A stretch of DNA of 55,105 bases, taken from assembly GCA_000494145.1 (NCBI GenBank), contig AWOE01000005.1:1582-56686 (forward strand), written 5' to 3'. Below the pieces are notes generated by a model that did not search any database, was not told the DNA's origin, and was given only the letters and a program-made list of their open reading frames with translations. This stretch comes from Candidatus Calditenuaceae archaeon JGI OTU-1 (GTDB lineage Archaea; Thermoproteota; Nitrososphaeria_A; Caldarchaeales; Calditenuaceae). The position numbers and the translations under genes are program-made. Positions 1-7,427 of this stretch are shown piece after piece. How positions within the stretch are numbered: position 1 is the first letter of the stretch; the number at the start of each line of letters is the position of its first letter.

Positions 1-231
1 CGAGTGGAGCTTGTGGCCGTCGAGGTTGAAGCTCAGGTCCCTCAGCACGGCCCTGACGTCGATCTGGATCTCGCCCCTCGAGGCCTTCTCTATCTTCTCC
101 AGCGCGGCGTTGGCACCGTTGACGTAAGCCTGGTGATGTTTTGTGTGGTGGAGCCTCATGATCTCCTCGATGATGTAGGGCTCAAGAGCGTTGTAGGCGT
201 ATGGAAGTTGGGGAAGCTCGTACCGTTTCAC
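1..231 (-). CDS. sod: Superoxide dismutase (Fe/Mn family), N-terminal part
   Basis: The first 77 codons of an Fe/Mn superoxide dismutase, which turns superoxide into hydrogen peroxide and oxygen in the cytoplasm. The protein continues beyond base 1, so the second half (the Asp and third His metal ligands) is not visible. The N-terminus has the family's ELPxLPYAYNALEPYI opening, the helix LHHTKHHQAYVN whose first His is the first metal ligand, and GHKLH near residue 72, which holds the second. The start is GTG (complement of 229-231), because an in-frame stop lies just upstream and a TATA-like box sits about 25 nt before it. It lies 46 nt downstream of metG in the same direction but seems to have its own promoter. 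Confidence 0.93.
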   Translation of the reverse strand, partial: MKRYELPQLPYAYNALEPYIIEEIMRLHHTKHHQAYVNGANAALEKIEKASRGEIQIDVRAVLRDLSFNLDGHKLHS

Positions 232-250
232 GCCAGGCCTCTCACCCACA

Positions 251-260
251 ATCAATTAAG
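251..260 (-). promoter_or_regulatory. TATA-like box upstream of sod
   Basis: The minus strand reads CTTAATTGAT here, about 25 nt before the GTG start of the superoxide dismutase. That spacing fits a TATA box serving a leaderless archaeal transcript. This is inferred from position and composition only. Confidence 0.5.
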
Positions 261-277
261 GGTAACGTGCTTACTCG

Positions 278-1957
278 TCAGGTAGACCCGCCCTTGGACC
301 TGATCCGCTCGTACACCTCATCCGAGAGCCTCGAGAAGGGCGGAGAGGGCTCGCCTATCTTGTGTCCGGGTTCGACGAGCCTTCCCTCGATGAGCTCCTT
401 CACCGTCCACCTCTCGGGAGGCAGCCTGAAGACCTTCCTGAGCGCCTCGGAGGCCCTCGGCGTCAGCGGTTCCAGAAGCACCGAGACTCCGTAGGCCACC
501 TGCGTCGAGACGTAGAGCGTCCTCATCGCCGAGCTCCTGTCGGTCCTGATCGCCTTCCACGGCTCCCTTGCGTTCAGGTAGACGTTCCCCCTCTTTGCCA
601 GATCGAGGACCGCGTTGACCGAGCTCCGGAACCTGTTGCTCACCAGGCCGCGCTCGGACTCCTCGGCAGCCGTCCTGATCGATGCCAGCAGCTCCAGGTC
701 TTGGGAATCGAGATCTCCTGGCTCCGGAACTATTCCGTCGAAGTTCCTGTGGACGAACGTCAGGACCCTGTGGACGAAGTTGCCGATGATGTCGTTGAGC
801 TCGTCGTTGATGACGTCCCTGAAGTGGGAAGCGGTGAAGTTGGAGTCCGCAGTCTCAGGCCTTATCTTCACGAGGTAAAACCTCCAGTAGTCCGGTCCGA
901 GGATCTCGAGGGCTTCGTCGAGCCAGATGCCGACGCCTGCGCTCTTGGAGAACTTCTTCCCCTCAAATGTCAGGTACTCGGTCGCAAGAACGTTCCACGG
1001 CAGGACGAGGTCCTCGTCGTATGCCATCAGAAGCGCTGGCAAAATTATGGTGTGGAAGGGTATGTTGTCCTTGCCGATGAAGTAAACGCTCCTCGCCTCG
1101 CGGTCGTACCAGAACTCCTTCCACGCCTCCGGGTCGCCCTTCATCTCGGCCCACTCGATGCTCGCAGTGATGTACCCGAGGACCGCCTCGAACCAGACGT
1201 AGATCGTCTTCCCCTCCGCGCCGGGGAACGGGGCCGGGATGCCCCACCTGTTGTCCCTTGTGACGGACCTGGGCCGCAGACCCTCGCCGATCCACCCGAT
1301 CGAGAAGTTTCTCACGGAGTCAGGGAACCGGTCGTTGGACGCGATCCAGGCCTTTATCCTCTCCTCGAAGGCGGGGAGGTCGAAGAACCAGTGATCGGTC
1401 GACTTGGTGACGGGCTCGGCACCGCAGATCGCGCACCTCGGGCCTCTCAGGTCCAGCGGGTCGAGGACCTTGCCGCACCGCTCGCACTGGTCGCCCCTTG
1501 CCCTATCGTAACCGCAGTGGGGGCAGGTTCCGATCACGAACCGGTCGGGAAGGAAGACCCTGTCCCTCTCGCAGTAAAGCTGCTCTACGCTGCGTCTGAA
1601 GATGTAGCCCTTCCGATAGAGCTCGAGGAAGAACTTCTGGACGAACTCGATGTGCGTTCTGGAGTGGGTCCTGGTGTAGTTGTCGAAGGTGATATCGAAC
1701 CGGGCGAAGAGGTCCTTCACCAACGCGTGCATCCGGTCCGTCAGATCCTCCGGTCTCACACCCTCCTTGATCGCCTGGAGCTCGAGGGGTGTCCCGTGCT
1801 CGTCGGAGCCGCTGACGAAGAGAACTTTGTCGCCCTTCGACCTCATGTAACGGGCGAAGACGTCGGCCGATAGCTCACACCCTATCAGCGTGCCGAGGTG
1901 TGGGACCGCGTTGATGTAAGGCCACGCGCCGCAGACTATCCACTTCGCGAGGGCACC
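278..1957 (-). CDS. metG: Methionyl-tRNA synthetase; start codon unresolved
   Basis: Charges tRNA-Met with methionine. The class I signature HLGT (the HIGH motif) is encoded at 1889-1900 and KFSKS (the KMSKS motif) at about 941-958. Between them lie CxxC pairs of the zinc knuckle (CPHC, CERC, CAIC). The frame stays open from 1957 to the stop at 278, but the only ATG (1846) lies after the HIGH motif, so starting there would give a dead enzyme. The codons from 1957 to 1847, including the typical KWIVCGAWPYIN segment, contain no ATG, GTG or TTG. A GTG at 1954-1956 with good promoter spacing is out of frame by one base next to a CCC run. A one-base indel, real or from assembly, is the simplest explanation. 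The protein lacks a C-terminal tRNA-binding domain and ends at about 559 residues. Identity is certain; the start is not. Confidence 0.93.
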   Translation of the reverse strand, partial: GALAKWIVCGAWPYINAVPHLGTLIGCELSADVFARYMRSKGDKVLFVSGSDEHGTPLELQAIKEGVRPEDLTDRMHALVKDLFARFDITFDNYTRTHSRTHIEFVQKFFLELYRKGYIFRRSVEQLYCERDRVFLPDRFVIGTCPHCGYDRARGDQCERCGKVLDPLDLRGPRCAICGAEPVTKSTDHWFFDLPAFEERIKAWIASNDRFPDSVRNFSIGWIGEGLRPRSVTRDNRWGIPAPFPGAEGKTIYVWFEAVLGYITASIEWAEMKGDPEAWKEFWYDREARSVYFIGKDNIPFHTIILPALLMAYDEDLVLPWNVLATEYLTFEGKKFSKSAGVGIWLDEALEILGPDYWRFYLVKIRPETADSNFTASHFRDVINDELNDIIGNFVHRVLTFVHRNFDGIVPEPGDLDSQDLELLASIRTAAEESERGLVSNRFRSSVNAVLDLAKRGNVYLNAREPWKAIRTDRSSAMRTLYVSTQVAYGVSVLLEPLTPRASEALRKVFRLPPERWTVKELIEGRLVEPGHKIGEPSPPFSRLSDEVYERIRSKGGST

Positions 1958-1984
1958 TCACCCCTGACCTTGCTCCTGTCGCCA

Positions 1985-1993
1985 CAATTTAAC
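1985..1993 (-). promoter_or_regulatory. TATA-like box upstream of metG
   Basis: The minus strand reads GGTTAAATT, about 30 nt before the GTG at 1954-1956. This places the expected transcript start at the beginning of the conserved MetRS frame and supports a leaderless start there rather than at the internal ATG 1846. Confidence 0.5.
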
Positions 1994-2046
1994 CGGACGC
2001 GTTAAGGCAGACAATAAACCTTATCTGCGTGCGTTTACTAATAGTC

Positions 2047-2380
2047 ATGCGCATGAAGGGATCCGTCCTGCTCGGAATCGTCGTAGTCGTAGTGGTGGTG
2101 GCCGTCGAAGCGGTCCTTCTCCTGGTGATGCAGTAGGCGGCTCCAGGCGCTGAGCAAGTGCAGGAGCAGAGGGTCATCAAAATTGGAGCTATATGCGACC
2201 TGACAGGCGCAACCTCTGACGTCGGGAAGCCCTACTGCTTATGAGTTCTCGACGCGGTCGAGTGGTTCGAGAAGAATTACCCACTGCCCAAGGGATACAA
2301 GGTGGACCTGGCGTGGGTCGATTACAGCTACAAGATCCCGGAGGCACAGGCCGCCTACAACAGGTGCAAGGCCGAGGTCG
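2047..2380 (+). pseudogene. Decayed LivK-type substrate-binding protein (N-terminal fragment)
   Basis: Remnant of a branched-chain amino-acid type ABC transporter periplasmic-binding protein. The frame from ATG 2047 begins with a hydrophobic signal/anchor segment (SVLLGIVVVVVVVAVEAVLL), then runs through VIKIGAICDLTGATSDVGKP and YKVDLAWVDYSYKIPEAQAA, both typical of the amino-terminal lobe of LivK-like proteins. It is broken by in-frame TAG at 2134-2136 and TGA at 2242-2244. At about 2355-2385 the similarity stops abruptly and the same frame continues as an acyl-CoA ligase. A TATA-like stretch about 27 nt upstream of the ATG is still visible. No permease or ATPase gene is nearby. I infer an internal deletion that joined two genes, followed by point mutation. 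Confidence 0.8.
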
Positions 2381-3123
2381 CAAACCGGTTCGGCTTCAAC
2401 TCGATCTGGTCGGTCCCCATGCTCTACGTCAGGCTCGTCAACAGGGCTGGAGAGGTGAGGTTGCCCGACGGGATCAGGTACTGCCTCTCGGCCGGAGGCT
2501 ACCTCCCGCCCGACGTCCAGCGGGCTTTCAAGGAGTCATTCGGGGCACCTCTGGTCCAGCTTTACGGCCTGACGGAGGGGTGGGCGGTCACCGTCCAGCC
2601 TCTCGAGATGGCCGACCGGTTGGGGACGATCGGTCTGCCGCTGCCGGGGGTGGAGCACAAAATCGTCAGGGAAGACGGCACGGAGGTGAAGGAGCCCGGA
2701 GAGGTCGGCGAACTCCACGTCAAGTCTCCCTGGATCATGCTCGGCTATTCGGACCCGAGGGACACGGAGAGGGCCATCGTGGACGGCTGGCTCAAGACGG
2801 GGGACCTCGTTTCCGCTGACGAGTCGGGCCTCCTCTACTTCCGTGGAGTCAAGAAGAGGATGATCAAGTACAAGGGATATCCGATATTCCCGAGGGACCT
2901 GGAGGAGGTCCTGAAACGGCACCCGGCCGTCAAGGAGGCCCTCGTCAAGGGCGAACCTGACCCTGAGGTCGGCGAGAGGCCGGTGGGATTCGTGGTCCTG
3001 AGGGAGGGCTATGAAGGCAAGGTGAGCGAGGGGGAGCTGATGGACTTCGTCAACTCGAAGGTGGCGGGTTACAAGAAGCTGAGGGCTCTGCGGATCGTCG
3101 GGAGCCTCGAGGAATTGAAATAG
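2302..3123 (+). pseudogene. Truncated AMP-forming acyl-CoA ligase joined to the binding-protein remnant
   Basis: From about base 2385 the frame encodes the middle and C-terminal part of an acyl-adenylate-forming CoA ligase. Visible are the YCLSAGGYLPPDV segment, the adenine-binding motif YGLTEG, the hinge region GWLKTGDLVSADESG, and YFRGVKKRMIKYKGYPIFP. The N-terminal half with the P-loop-like SSGTTG motif is gone, and the protein stops at SLEELK, just before where the catalytic lysine of the usual PKTxxGK tail would lie. So both ends are missing. The first roughly 28 codons (from GTG 2302) are leftover binding-protein sequence. The 273-codon frame has no internal stop, so it could still be translated, but ligase activity is not expected. 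Confidence 0.75.
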
Positions 3124-3158
3124 AAAAAGAGAGGAGTGAGGGGACCCCATCCGCCGAG

Positions 3159-3656
3159 TCAGCCGTGGCTGTGCGCGTGGTCGTGCATGCCTCCCATCTG
3201 GGAGCCTTCGGGTGCCATTACGTGGAAGTGCAGCGTCTTTCCGCTCTCGAACTTCAAATAGACGTGATAGACCGAGACCTTCTCGACGTCGCCGAAGACC
3301 ATGATGTGGTATCCCTCGCCCTCGGCGCCCCTCATCTTCACGACCGACATCGGGCCTACGCAGACCCTTTCGACCTTGACCATCCTCATCACGTTACCTT
3401 CCATGACTGTGGTGTGGAACTCCGCGCTCAGGTTCACCTTCCCTTCCATGCCCTCGCCGTGGACCTCGACGCCTATGGCGCAGTCGGGCAGCAAACCGCT
3501 GTTCCTCAGGTTCAGGAATATGCCTGCGGTCTTGGAGCCGACCCTTACGGCTACGTCCTCAACGCTGAGTTGGGACCCCACGGCGACGACTGCGCCGATG
3601 GCGGCGATCACAACAACCAGGACAGATATCAGGACGATGCGGAGAGCCTTTACCAT
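3159..3656 (-). CDS. PCu(A)C-type copper chaperone, membrane-anchored
   Basis: A 165-residue protein with one N-terminal membrane segment (about residues 5-27) followed by a PCu(A)C domain (DUF461 family), which in other organisms carries Cu(I) outside the membrane to assemble the CuA centre of cytochrome oxidase. The family pattern is visible in EFHTTVMEGNVMRM (His and Met ligands) and GYHIMVFG, about 40 residues later. The C-terminus is rich in His and Met (GGMHDHAHSHG), likely additional metal ligands. Heme O synthase (42.5 kb) fits with a heme-copper oxidase elsewhere in the genome. A TATA-like element about 28 nt upstream supports the ATG at 3656. It lies downstream of rps11 in the same direction but looks separately transcribed. 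Confidence 0.8.
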   Translation of the reverse strand: MVKALRIVLISVLVVVIAAIGAVVAVGSQLSVEDVAVRVGSKTAGIFLNLRNSGLLPDCAIGVEVHGEGMEGKVNLSAEFHTTVMEGNVMRMVKVERVCVGPMSVVKMRGAEGEGYHIMVFGDVEKVSVYHVYLKFESGKTLHFHVMAPEGSQMGGMHDHAHSHG

Positions 3657-3678
3657 TTCACAGAAACGTTCCCCCCGA

Positions 3679-3690
3679 ACCTATTAAATT
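3679..3690 (-). promoter_or_regulatory. TATA-like box upstream of the copper chaperone
   Basis: The minus strand reads GAATTTAATAGG, centred about 28 nt before the ATG at 3656 and inside the short gap after the rps11 stop. It fits a leaderless promoter. Confidence 0.5.
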
Positions 3691-3707
3691 CGATGCGAAC
3701 AGATTCG

Positions 3708-4127
3708 TCAGACCCTCCTTCCCCTCCTCCCTCCCTTCTTCCGGACGCTGTCGTGCGGAATTGGCGTTACGTCCTCGATCCTGCCGATCAGCACGCCGGA
3801 CCTCGCGATCGTCCTGATGGCTGCCTGAGTCCCAGGTCCAGGTGTTTTGGACTTGACGCCGCCAGGAGCCCTGACCCTGATGTGGACGGCGTTGATCCCC
3901 TTGGCCTTCGCGATCTCCATCACGTAGCTTGCGACCCTCATCGCCGCGTAAGGCGAGGCCTCCATCCTCCCGCCTGTGACGAACATGCCACCGCTGGCCC
4001 TCGCTATCACCTCGCTCCCGGTGATGTCCGTGACGGTGATCAGTATGTTGTTGTAGGACGAGTAGATGTGGACGATTCCCCAGACCGTCTTCTGCCTCTG
4101 CTGTTGGGCCTCTCCCTCCGCCGACAT
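3708..4127 (-). CDS. rps11: 30S ribosomal protein uS11
   Basis: Archaeal uS11, a small-subunit platform protein that contacts 16S rRNA near the mRNA exit site. The 139-residue product shows the family signatures GIVHIYSSYNNILITVTDITG, GGMFVTGGRMEASPYAAM, VRAPGGVKSKTPGPGTQAA and the tail IPHDSVRKKGGRRGRRV. The start is taken at ATG 4127 (MSAEGEAQ). The longer frame to 4199 adds 24 unrelated residues, and a TATA-like box at 4152-4160 would lie inside that extension. In many archaea this gene sits with uS13, uS4 and rpoD. Here none of these flank it, so it stands alone between a copper chaperone and a glycosyltransferase. Confidence 0.95.
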   Translation of the reverse strand: MSAEGEAQQQRQKTVWGIVHIYSSYNNILITVTDITGSEVIARASGGMFVTGGRMEASPYAAMRVASYVMEIAKAKGINAVHIRVRAPGGVKSKTPGPGTQAAIRTIARSGVLIGRIEDVTPIPHDSVRKKGGRRGRRV

Positions 4128-4151
4128 CCGCACCCATAGTCCTCGACCTCG

Positions 4152-4160
4152 AGATAAACG
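4152..4160 (-). promoter_or_regulatory. TATA-like box upstream of rps11
   Basis: The minus strand reads CGTTTATCT, about 29 nt before ATG 4127. It is used here to choose that start over the upstream ATG. Confidence 0.45.
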
Positions 4161-4268
4161 TACCACCGAGAGGATGGAGAAGGGAGCCCTCGAGACCACC
4201 TCTGCGGTGAGGTGTTCAAATGCTGGGCTTCAAGGCCCTGATCGGACAGCATCGCGGCCGCCAGGAGG

Positions 4269-5192
4269 ATGGGCGGATTGAGGGTTGCACTGGTGAACTT
4301 CACCTACGGCGGAGGCAGCGGTTCAGGAAGGCACGCGCTCCTGCTGGAGAGGGGTCTGAGGGAGCTGGGCGTCGACGCGAGGGTCTTCCACTCGGGGAAC
4401 GTGCCGCACCTGCGCATCCCGAAGACGGCCTCCCTTTCGTTCGCCCTCTTCTCGTCGGCAAGGCTCAGGGAGTTCGATCTGGTACACCTCCACTCGCCGA
4501 AGCTCTTCCCAGCGTTGTTGGGTGCGGAGAGGGCCGTGGTGACGGTCCACGGGGGCGAGGCCGAGTTCAGGCAGAAGTACGGAAGGGCTACCGGGCTCCT
4601 GGACCTGGGGCTTAGGACCTTTCGGAGCAAAATCGGGGCGATCACCTCCGTGATGAAATTCGAGGCGGAGAGGAAGGGGTGGATCTGGATACCGAACATG
4701 ACCGACGTCGAGGCCATCGAACGGATCAGGCCCTCAGATGAGAAGTACGTTCTCTTCGTGGGCAGGAACGATCCTATCAAGAACTACCGCCTCTTCGTCT
4801 CGATCGTCAGGAGGCTCGGGCTGAGGTTCAGGGCCTTCGGCGTCGAGGAGGTCGTGCCCTGGGAGCAGGTCATCTCCCACATGAAGTCCGCTGTGTGCCT
4901 GATGATCACCTCGGTCTGGGAGGGGATGCCGAGCGTCATGCTCGAGGCCTGGGCATCGGGCTGCCCCATCATCGCCAACGACCTTCCGGCCTTCAGGCCC
5001 TTCAGGGACGCCATAATCCTGACCGAGCCCACGGTGGAGGGTTGGTTGAGGGCCTTCAACGAACTCGATCACAAAAGGGAGGAGGTGATCAAAAGGGGAT
5101 GGGAGCTGGTGAAGGAGTTCGATTATCGGATTGTTAGCAGAAGATATCTGGAGCTGTATGATCGGGTTATCGGGCCCTCAGGGCAGCCCTGA
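4269..5192 (+). CDS. Glycosyltransferase, GT4-like (group 1)
   Basis: A 307-residue retaining glycosyltransferase of the GT-B fold. The N-terminal half carries a glycine-rich loop (NFTYGGGSGSGRH) and a DLVHLHSP strand. The C-terminal half carries VLFVGRNDPIKN and the donor-binding element VWEGMPSVMLEAWASGCPII, where the glutamates contact the nucleotide sugar. The acceptor is unknown; surface glycan or N-glycan assembly is a guess based on the neighbouring surface protein. A strong AGGAGG at 4263-4268 lies directly before ATG 4269 but is better spaced for TTG 4278, so the true start may be three codons later. Its last 26 bases overlap the end of the convergent surface-protein gene. Confidence 0.85.
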   Translation: MGGLRVALVNFTYGGGSGSGRHALLLERGLRELGVDARVFHSGNVPHLRIPKTASLSFALFSSARLREFDLVHLHSPKLFPALLGAERAVVTVHGGEAEFRQKYGRATGLLDLGLRTFRSKIGAITSVMKFEAERKGWIWIPNMTDVEAIERIRPSDEKYVLFVGRNDPIKNYRLFVSIVRRLGLRFRAFGVEEVVPWEQVISHMKSAVCLMITSVWEGMPSVMLEAWASGCPIIANDLPAFRPFRDAIILTEPTVEGWLRAFNELDHKREEVIKRGWELVKEFDYRIVSRRYLELYDRVIGPSGQP

Positions 5193-6897
5193 CTGATCTG
5201 ATGTAGACCAGTACCCCCAGCGAGATCAGCAGTGCCGCAACCGCGACGGCTCCTGCTGTTCCCACGACCTCAGGGCCGATAACGCTCTCACCGACCTGGA
5301 CGCCCCTCACGTATATCGTCAGGGTGATAGGCCCATCGATCTGCAACTCGCGCCGCTCGATGACCTGTCCCGCGAGGACTGCCTCCACGATCACAGCCCC
5401 TCTCACCGGCACGACGAAGCTCGCCTCCCCGTCAGCCATCTGGACCGGCAGCGGTTCGTTGTTCTGCCAGGCCCTGACCTGGATCCCCCTTACCTGCGAC
5501 CCCATCCAGTCCTTGTACGTCAGTGTGACCGGTATCGAGACGCCTCTCACCTGCAGGTTCGAGGGAGGCGACGAGAAGTCGATTTTCTCGGTCTGGACCG
5601 TCATGCCCCTGTAGACGACCTTGAGCTGTGAAGGGACGGGAAGCACGGCGAACCTAACGGTGCCGTCGTTGCCGGAGGTCACGGTGATCTTTCTGTCCGT
5701 TCCCGGCTCTGTCACCTCCACAGCCGCTTCCGGAAGGGGAGAACCGTCGGGCTTCAGGAGAGTTAGGGTGACCTCTCTTCGCGGGAGCTCGAGTCTGAGG
5801 TCGCTGACGGGACCGATGATGCGGACGGTCTCGTTCAGCAGAGCTTTTCCGCTAAGGATGACCCTGAACTCGATTTCGCCGACCCCTGGCAGCGTGCTGA
5901 GGGGAAGGTCCTGGAAGCTGACCCGCCCGGAATCGTCGGTCGAACCCCTCGCGATCCTTGAACCCGAAGACGAGCGAGCCTCAACGGATGCGCCCTTCAC
6001 GGGGTCGGAGCCGTCGGCGAGGATCAAGACGTCGACGTCGGCCACATTGAGGATCAAAGTTCTGTTGGAGGGCTCGAAGATCGTCAACGAGTCCGTCAGA
6101 ACGGTCACCCTTGTTCCCGCGTAGGCCTTGACGACCGTCAGGTTGTAAGGGCCGACCACCTGGGAGGTCGGGACACCACTGACGAGGGCCTCTCCTTTCG
6201 CGACGCTCATGGTGAAGAGGACACCGTCGGCCGACAGCCTGAGCTCAACCTCGCTCACCGGCTCACCCCGCATGTCGATCAACTCGAACCGCAGCTTGAC
6301 GAGGGGTGCCACGAGTTCCAGCGTCCTGTTCAGCGGATCGTGATTTACGGAGGTTTCGAGGACCGTCGCGTTCATCACCTTGGCGGTGATGGTGTAGGTT
6401 CCGACGTCTTTGAGCGTGGAGAGCGGGAGGTTGCTGAAGGAGACGGTTCCGTCCTCGGACGTCGTCGCGGAGCGTGTGACCTTTCCGGTCGATGACGTGA
6501 TCTGAACCGTTACGCCCCTGACGCCCGTTCCCTCAGCGTCGAGGATGCGGGCCTTTAGCTCGGCGACCGCAAGCCTAACGACCCTCTCGCCCTCGTGCGG
6601 CACCCTGACCGTCTCGTTAGCCACCGGGACGTTATCGACTGTAACCTGAACGTTGTACTCTCCGGGCGAGAGGCCCCTGAAGGTCGCGATGCCAGCGGTT
6701 GTGGTCCTGAACGCCCGCCTGAGCGTAGAGTTGGTGAGGACGACCTCCACGTTCCCGACCGGGTTGCCGTCGTAATCGACCACCTTCAGCTGCAGGTCGC
6801 TCGTCTCTGCGAAGGCCGTCTGGACATCGATCGTGGACAGGAGGAGCATTGTGATCAAGGCGAACGCTGCGGCCGCGGCTTCACGACGTCCGATCAT
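5167..6897 (-). CDS. Membrane-anchored surface protein with tandem Ig-like/CNA-B-type repeats
   Basis: A 576-residue protein with an N-terminal signal segment (about residues 8-30), a string of roughly 90-residue beta-rich modules, and a C-terminal transmembrane helix (about 545-567) followed by a basic tail, so it is probably displayed outside the cell. The modules share a pattern: a short strand with D..G.PV..V.V, then T.DDG...F..LP (LSTLKDVGTYTITAKV, LSTLPGVGEIEFRVIL), as in carboxypeptidase-regulatory-like, SpaA or CNA-B domains. No enzyme motif is seen. It follows the Nudix gene by only 6 nt on the same strand. The function could be adhesion or cell-envelope structure; the sequence shows only architecture. 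Confidence 0.75.
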   Translation of the reverse strand: MIGRREAAAAAFALITMLLLSTIDVQTAFAETSDLQLKVVDYDGNPVGNVEVVLTNSTLRRAFRTTTAGIATFRGLSPGEYNVQVTVDNVPVANETVRVPHEGERVVRLAVAELKARILDAEGTGVRGVTVQITSSTGKVTRSATTSEDGTVSFSNLPLSTLKDVGTYTITAKVMNATVLETSVNHDPLNRTLELVAPLVKLRFELIDMRGEPVSEVELRLSADGVLFTMSVAKGEALVSGVPTSQVVGPYNLTVVKAYAGTRVTVLTDSLTIFEPSNRTLILNVADVDVLILADGSDPVKGASVEARSSSGSRIARGSTDDSGRVSFQDLPLSTLPGVGEIEFRVILSGKALLNETVRIIGPVSDLRLELPRREVTLTLLKPDGSPLPEAAVEVTEPGTDRKITVTSGNDGTVRFAVLPVPSQLKVVYRGMTVQTEKIDFSSPPSNLQVRGVSIPVTLTYKDWMGSQVRGIQVRAWQNNEPLPVQMADGEASFVVPVRGAVIVEAVLAGQVIERRELQIDGPITLTIYVRGVQVGESVIGPEVVGTAGAVAVAALLISLGVLVYIRSVRAALRAR

Positions 6898-6903
6898 CAG
6901 ACA

Positions 6904-7368
6904 TCACCACCTGCTGATGTTCGGCTTCTGCCCCTCCTTGGCCCTGGACCTGGCCTGGCTCTCGAGGAACTTGTGCGCGACCTTCAGGACCGATCGGGCC
7001 GTGTCGTAGGTCAAGTGCTCCAGCGCGTCCTCGTACTTCAGCCAAGCGTAAGCCTTGTGCTCGTGGCTGAGGGTCACCTTGAAGGTCGACGTCCTGCCGA
7101 GGTAGAAGACGACGGTCTTGTTGATCTCGCCCTCCGAGCTCCTGAACTGGTAAGAAATGGTCTGTTGGAAGCCCTCGATCAGCTTCAGGTCGGTTATCCC
7201 GGTCTCCTCCCTCACCTCCCTGATCACGGCGTCGATCTCGCTCTCGCCCTCCTCTATACCTCCCTTCGGGAAGTCCCAGTGCCCCGCGTCGTAGAGCAGC
7301 AAAAGGTAGTACCGATCGCCGAGCGTCTCGTTGAATATCACGGCACCTGCTGACTTCTTCTCGATCAA
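6904..7368 (-). CDS. Nudix hydrolase, Ap4A-hydrolase-like
   Basis: A 154-residue Nudix protein, a Mg-dependent enzyme cleaving nucleoside diphosphates linked to another moiety. The full Nudix box is present around residues 36-58: GG at the start, the spaced Glu, and REVREETGI at the end, which supplies the metal-binding glutamates. The preceding WDFPKGG matches the bis(5'-nucleosyl)-tetraphosphatase subfamily, so Ap4A is a likely substrate, but Nudix substrate prediction from sequence is weak. The start is TTG 7368, with a TATA-like element about 37 nt upstream. It is followed closely by the surface-protein gene and may be co-transcribed with it. Confidence 0.88.
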   Translation of the reverse strand: MIEKKSAGAVIFNETLGDRYYLLLLYDAGHWDFPKGGIEEGESEIDAVIREVREETGITDLKLIEGFQQTISYQFRSSEGEINKTVVFYLGRTSTFKVTLSHEHKAYAWLKYEDALEHLTYDTARSVLKVAHKFLESQARSRAKEGQKPNISRW

Positions 7369-7400
7369 AGCCGCTCCACCAGTCAGGGATCCGACTTGCT

Positions 7401-7410
7401 TTTAGGTTAT
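7401..7410 (-). promoter_or_regulatory. TATA-like box upstream of the Nudix gene
   Basis: The minus strand reads ATAACCTAAA in the gap between the SDR stop and the Nudix start, consistent with a separate Nudix-surface protein transcript. Confidence 0.4.
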
Positions 7411-7427
7411 AGCGAGAGGGAAGGTCA

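Noticed and set aside
362..1873. 503-codon plus-strand frame antisense to metG
   Set aside because: A shadow frame: Arg/Pro/Asp-rich with no domain, opposite a clear MetRS. High GC keeps such antisense frames open.
2134..2244. TAG and TGA in the binding-protein frame as pyrrolysine and selenocysteine codons
   Set aside because: Two different stops in one short decayed fragment, a missing C-terminal half and no matching enzyme family argue for a pseudogene instead of recoding.
6890..6930. C/D-box-like motifs (GTGATGT, CTGATGA) on the minus strand
   Set aside because: Box spacing and a complete D/D' set are not present; the stretch is the ribosome-binding and start region of the surface-protein gene.
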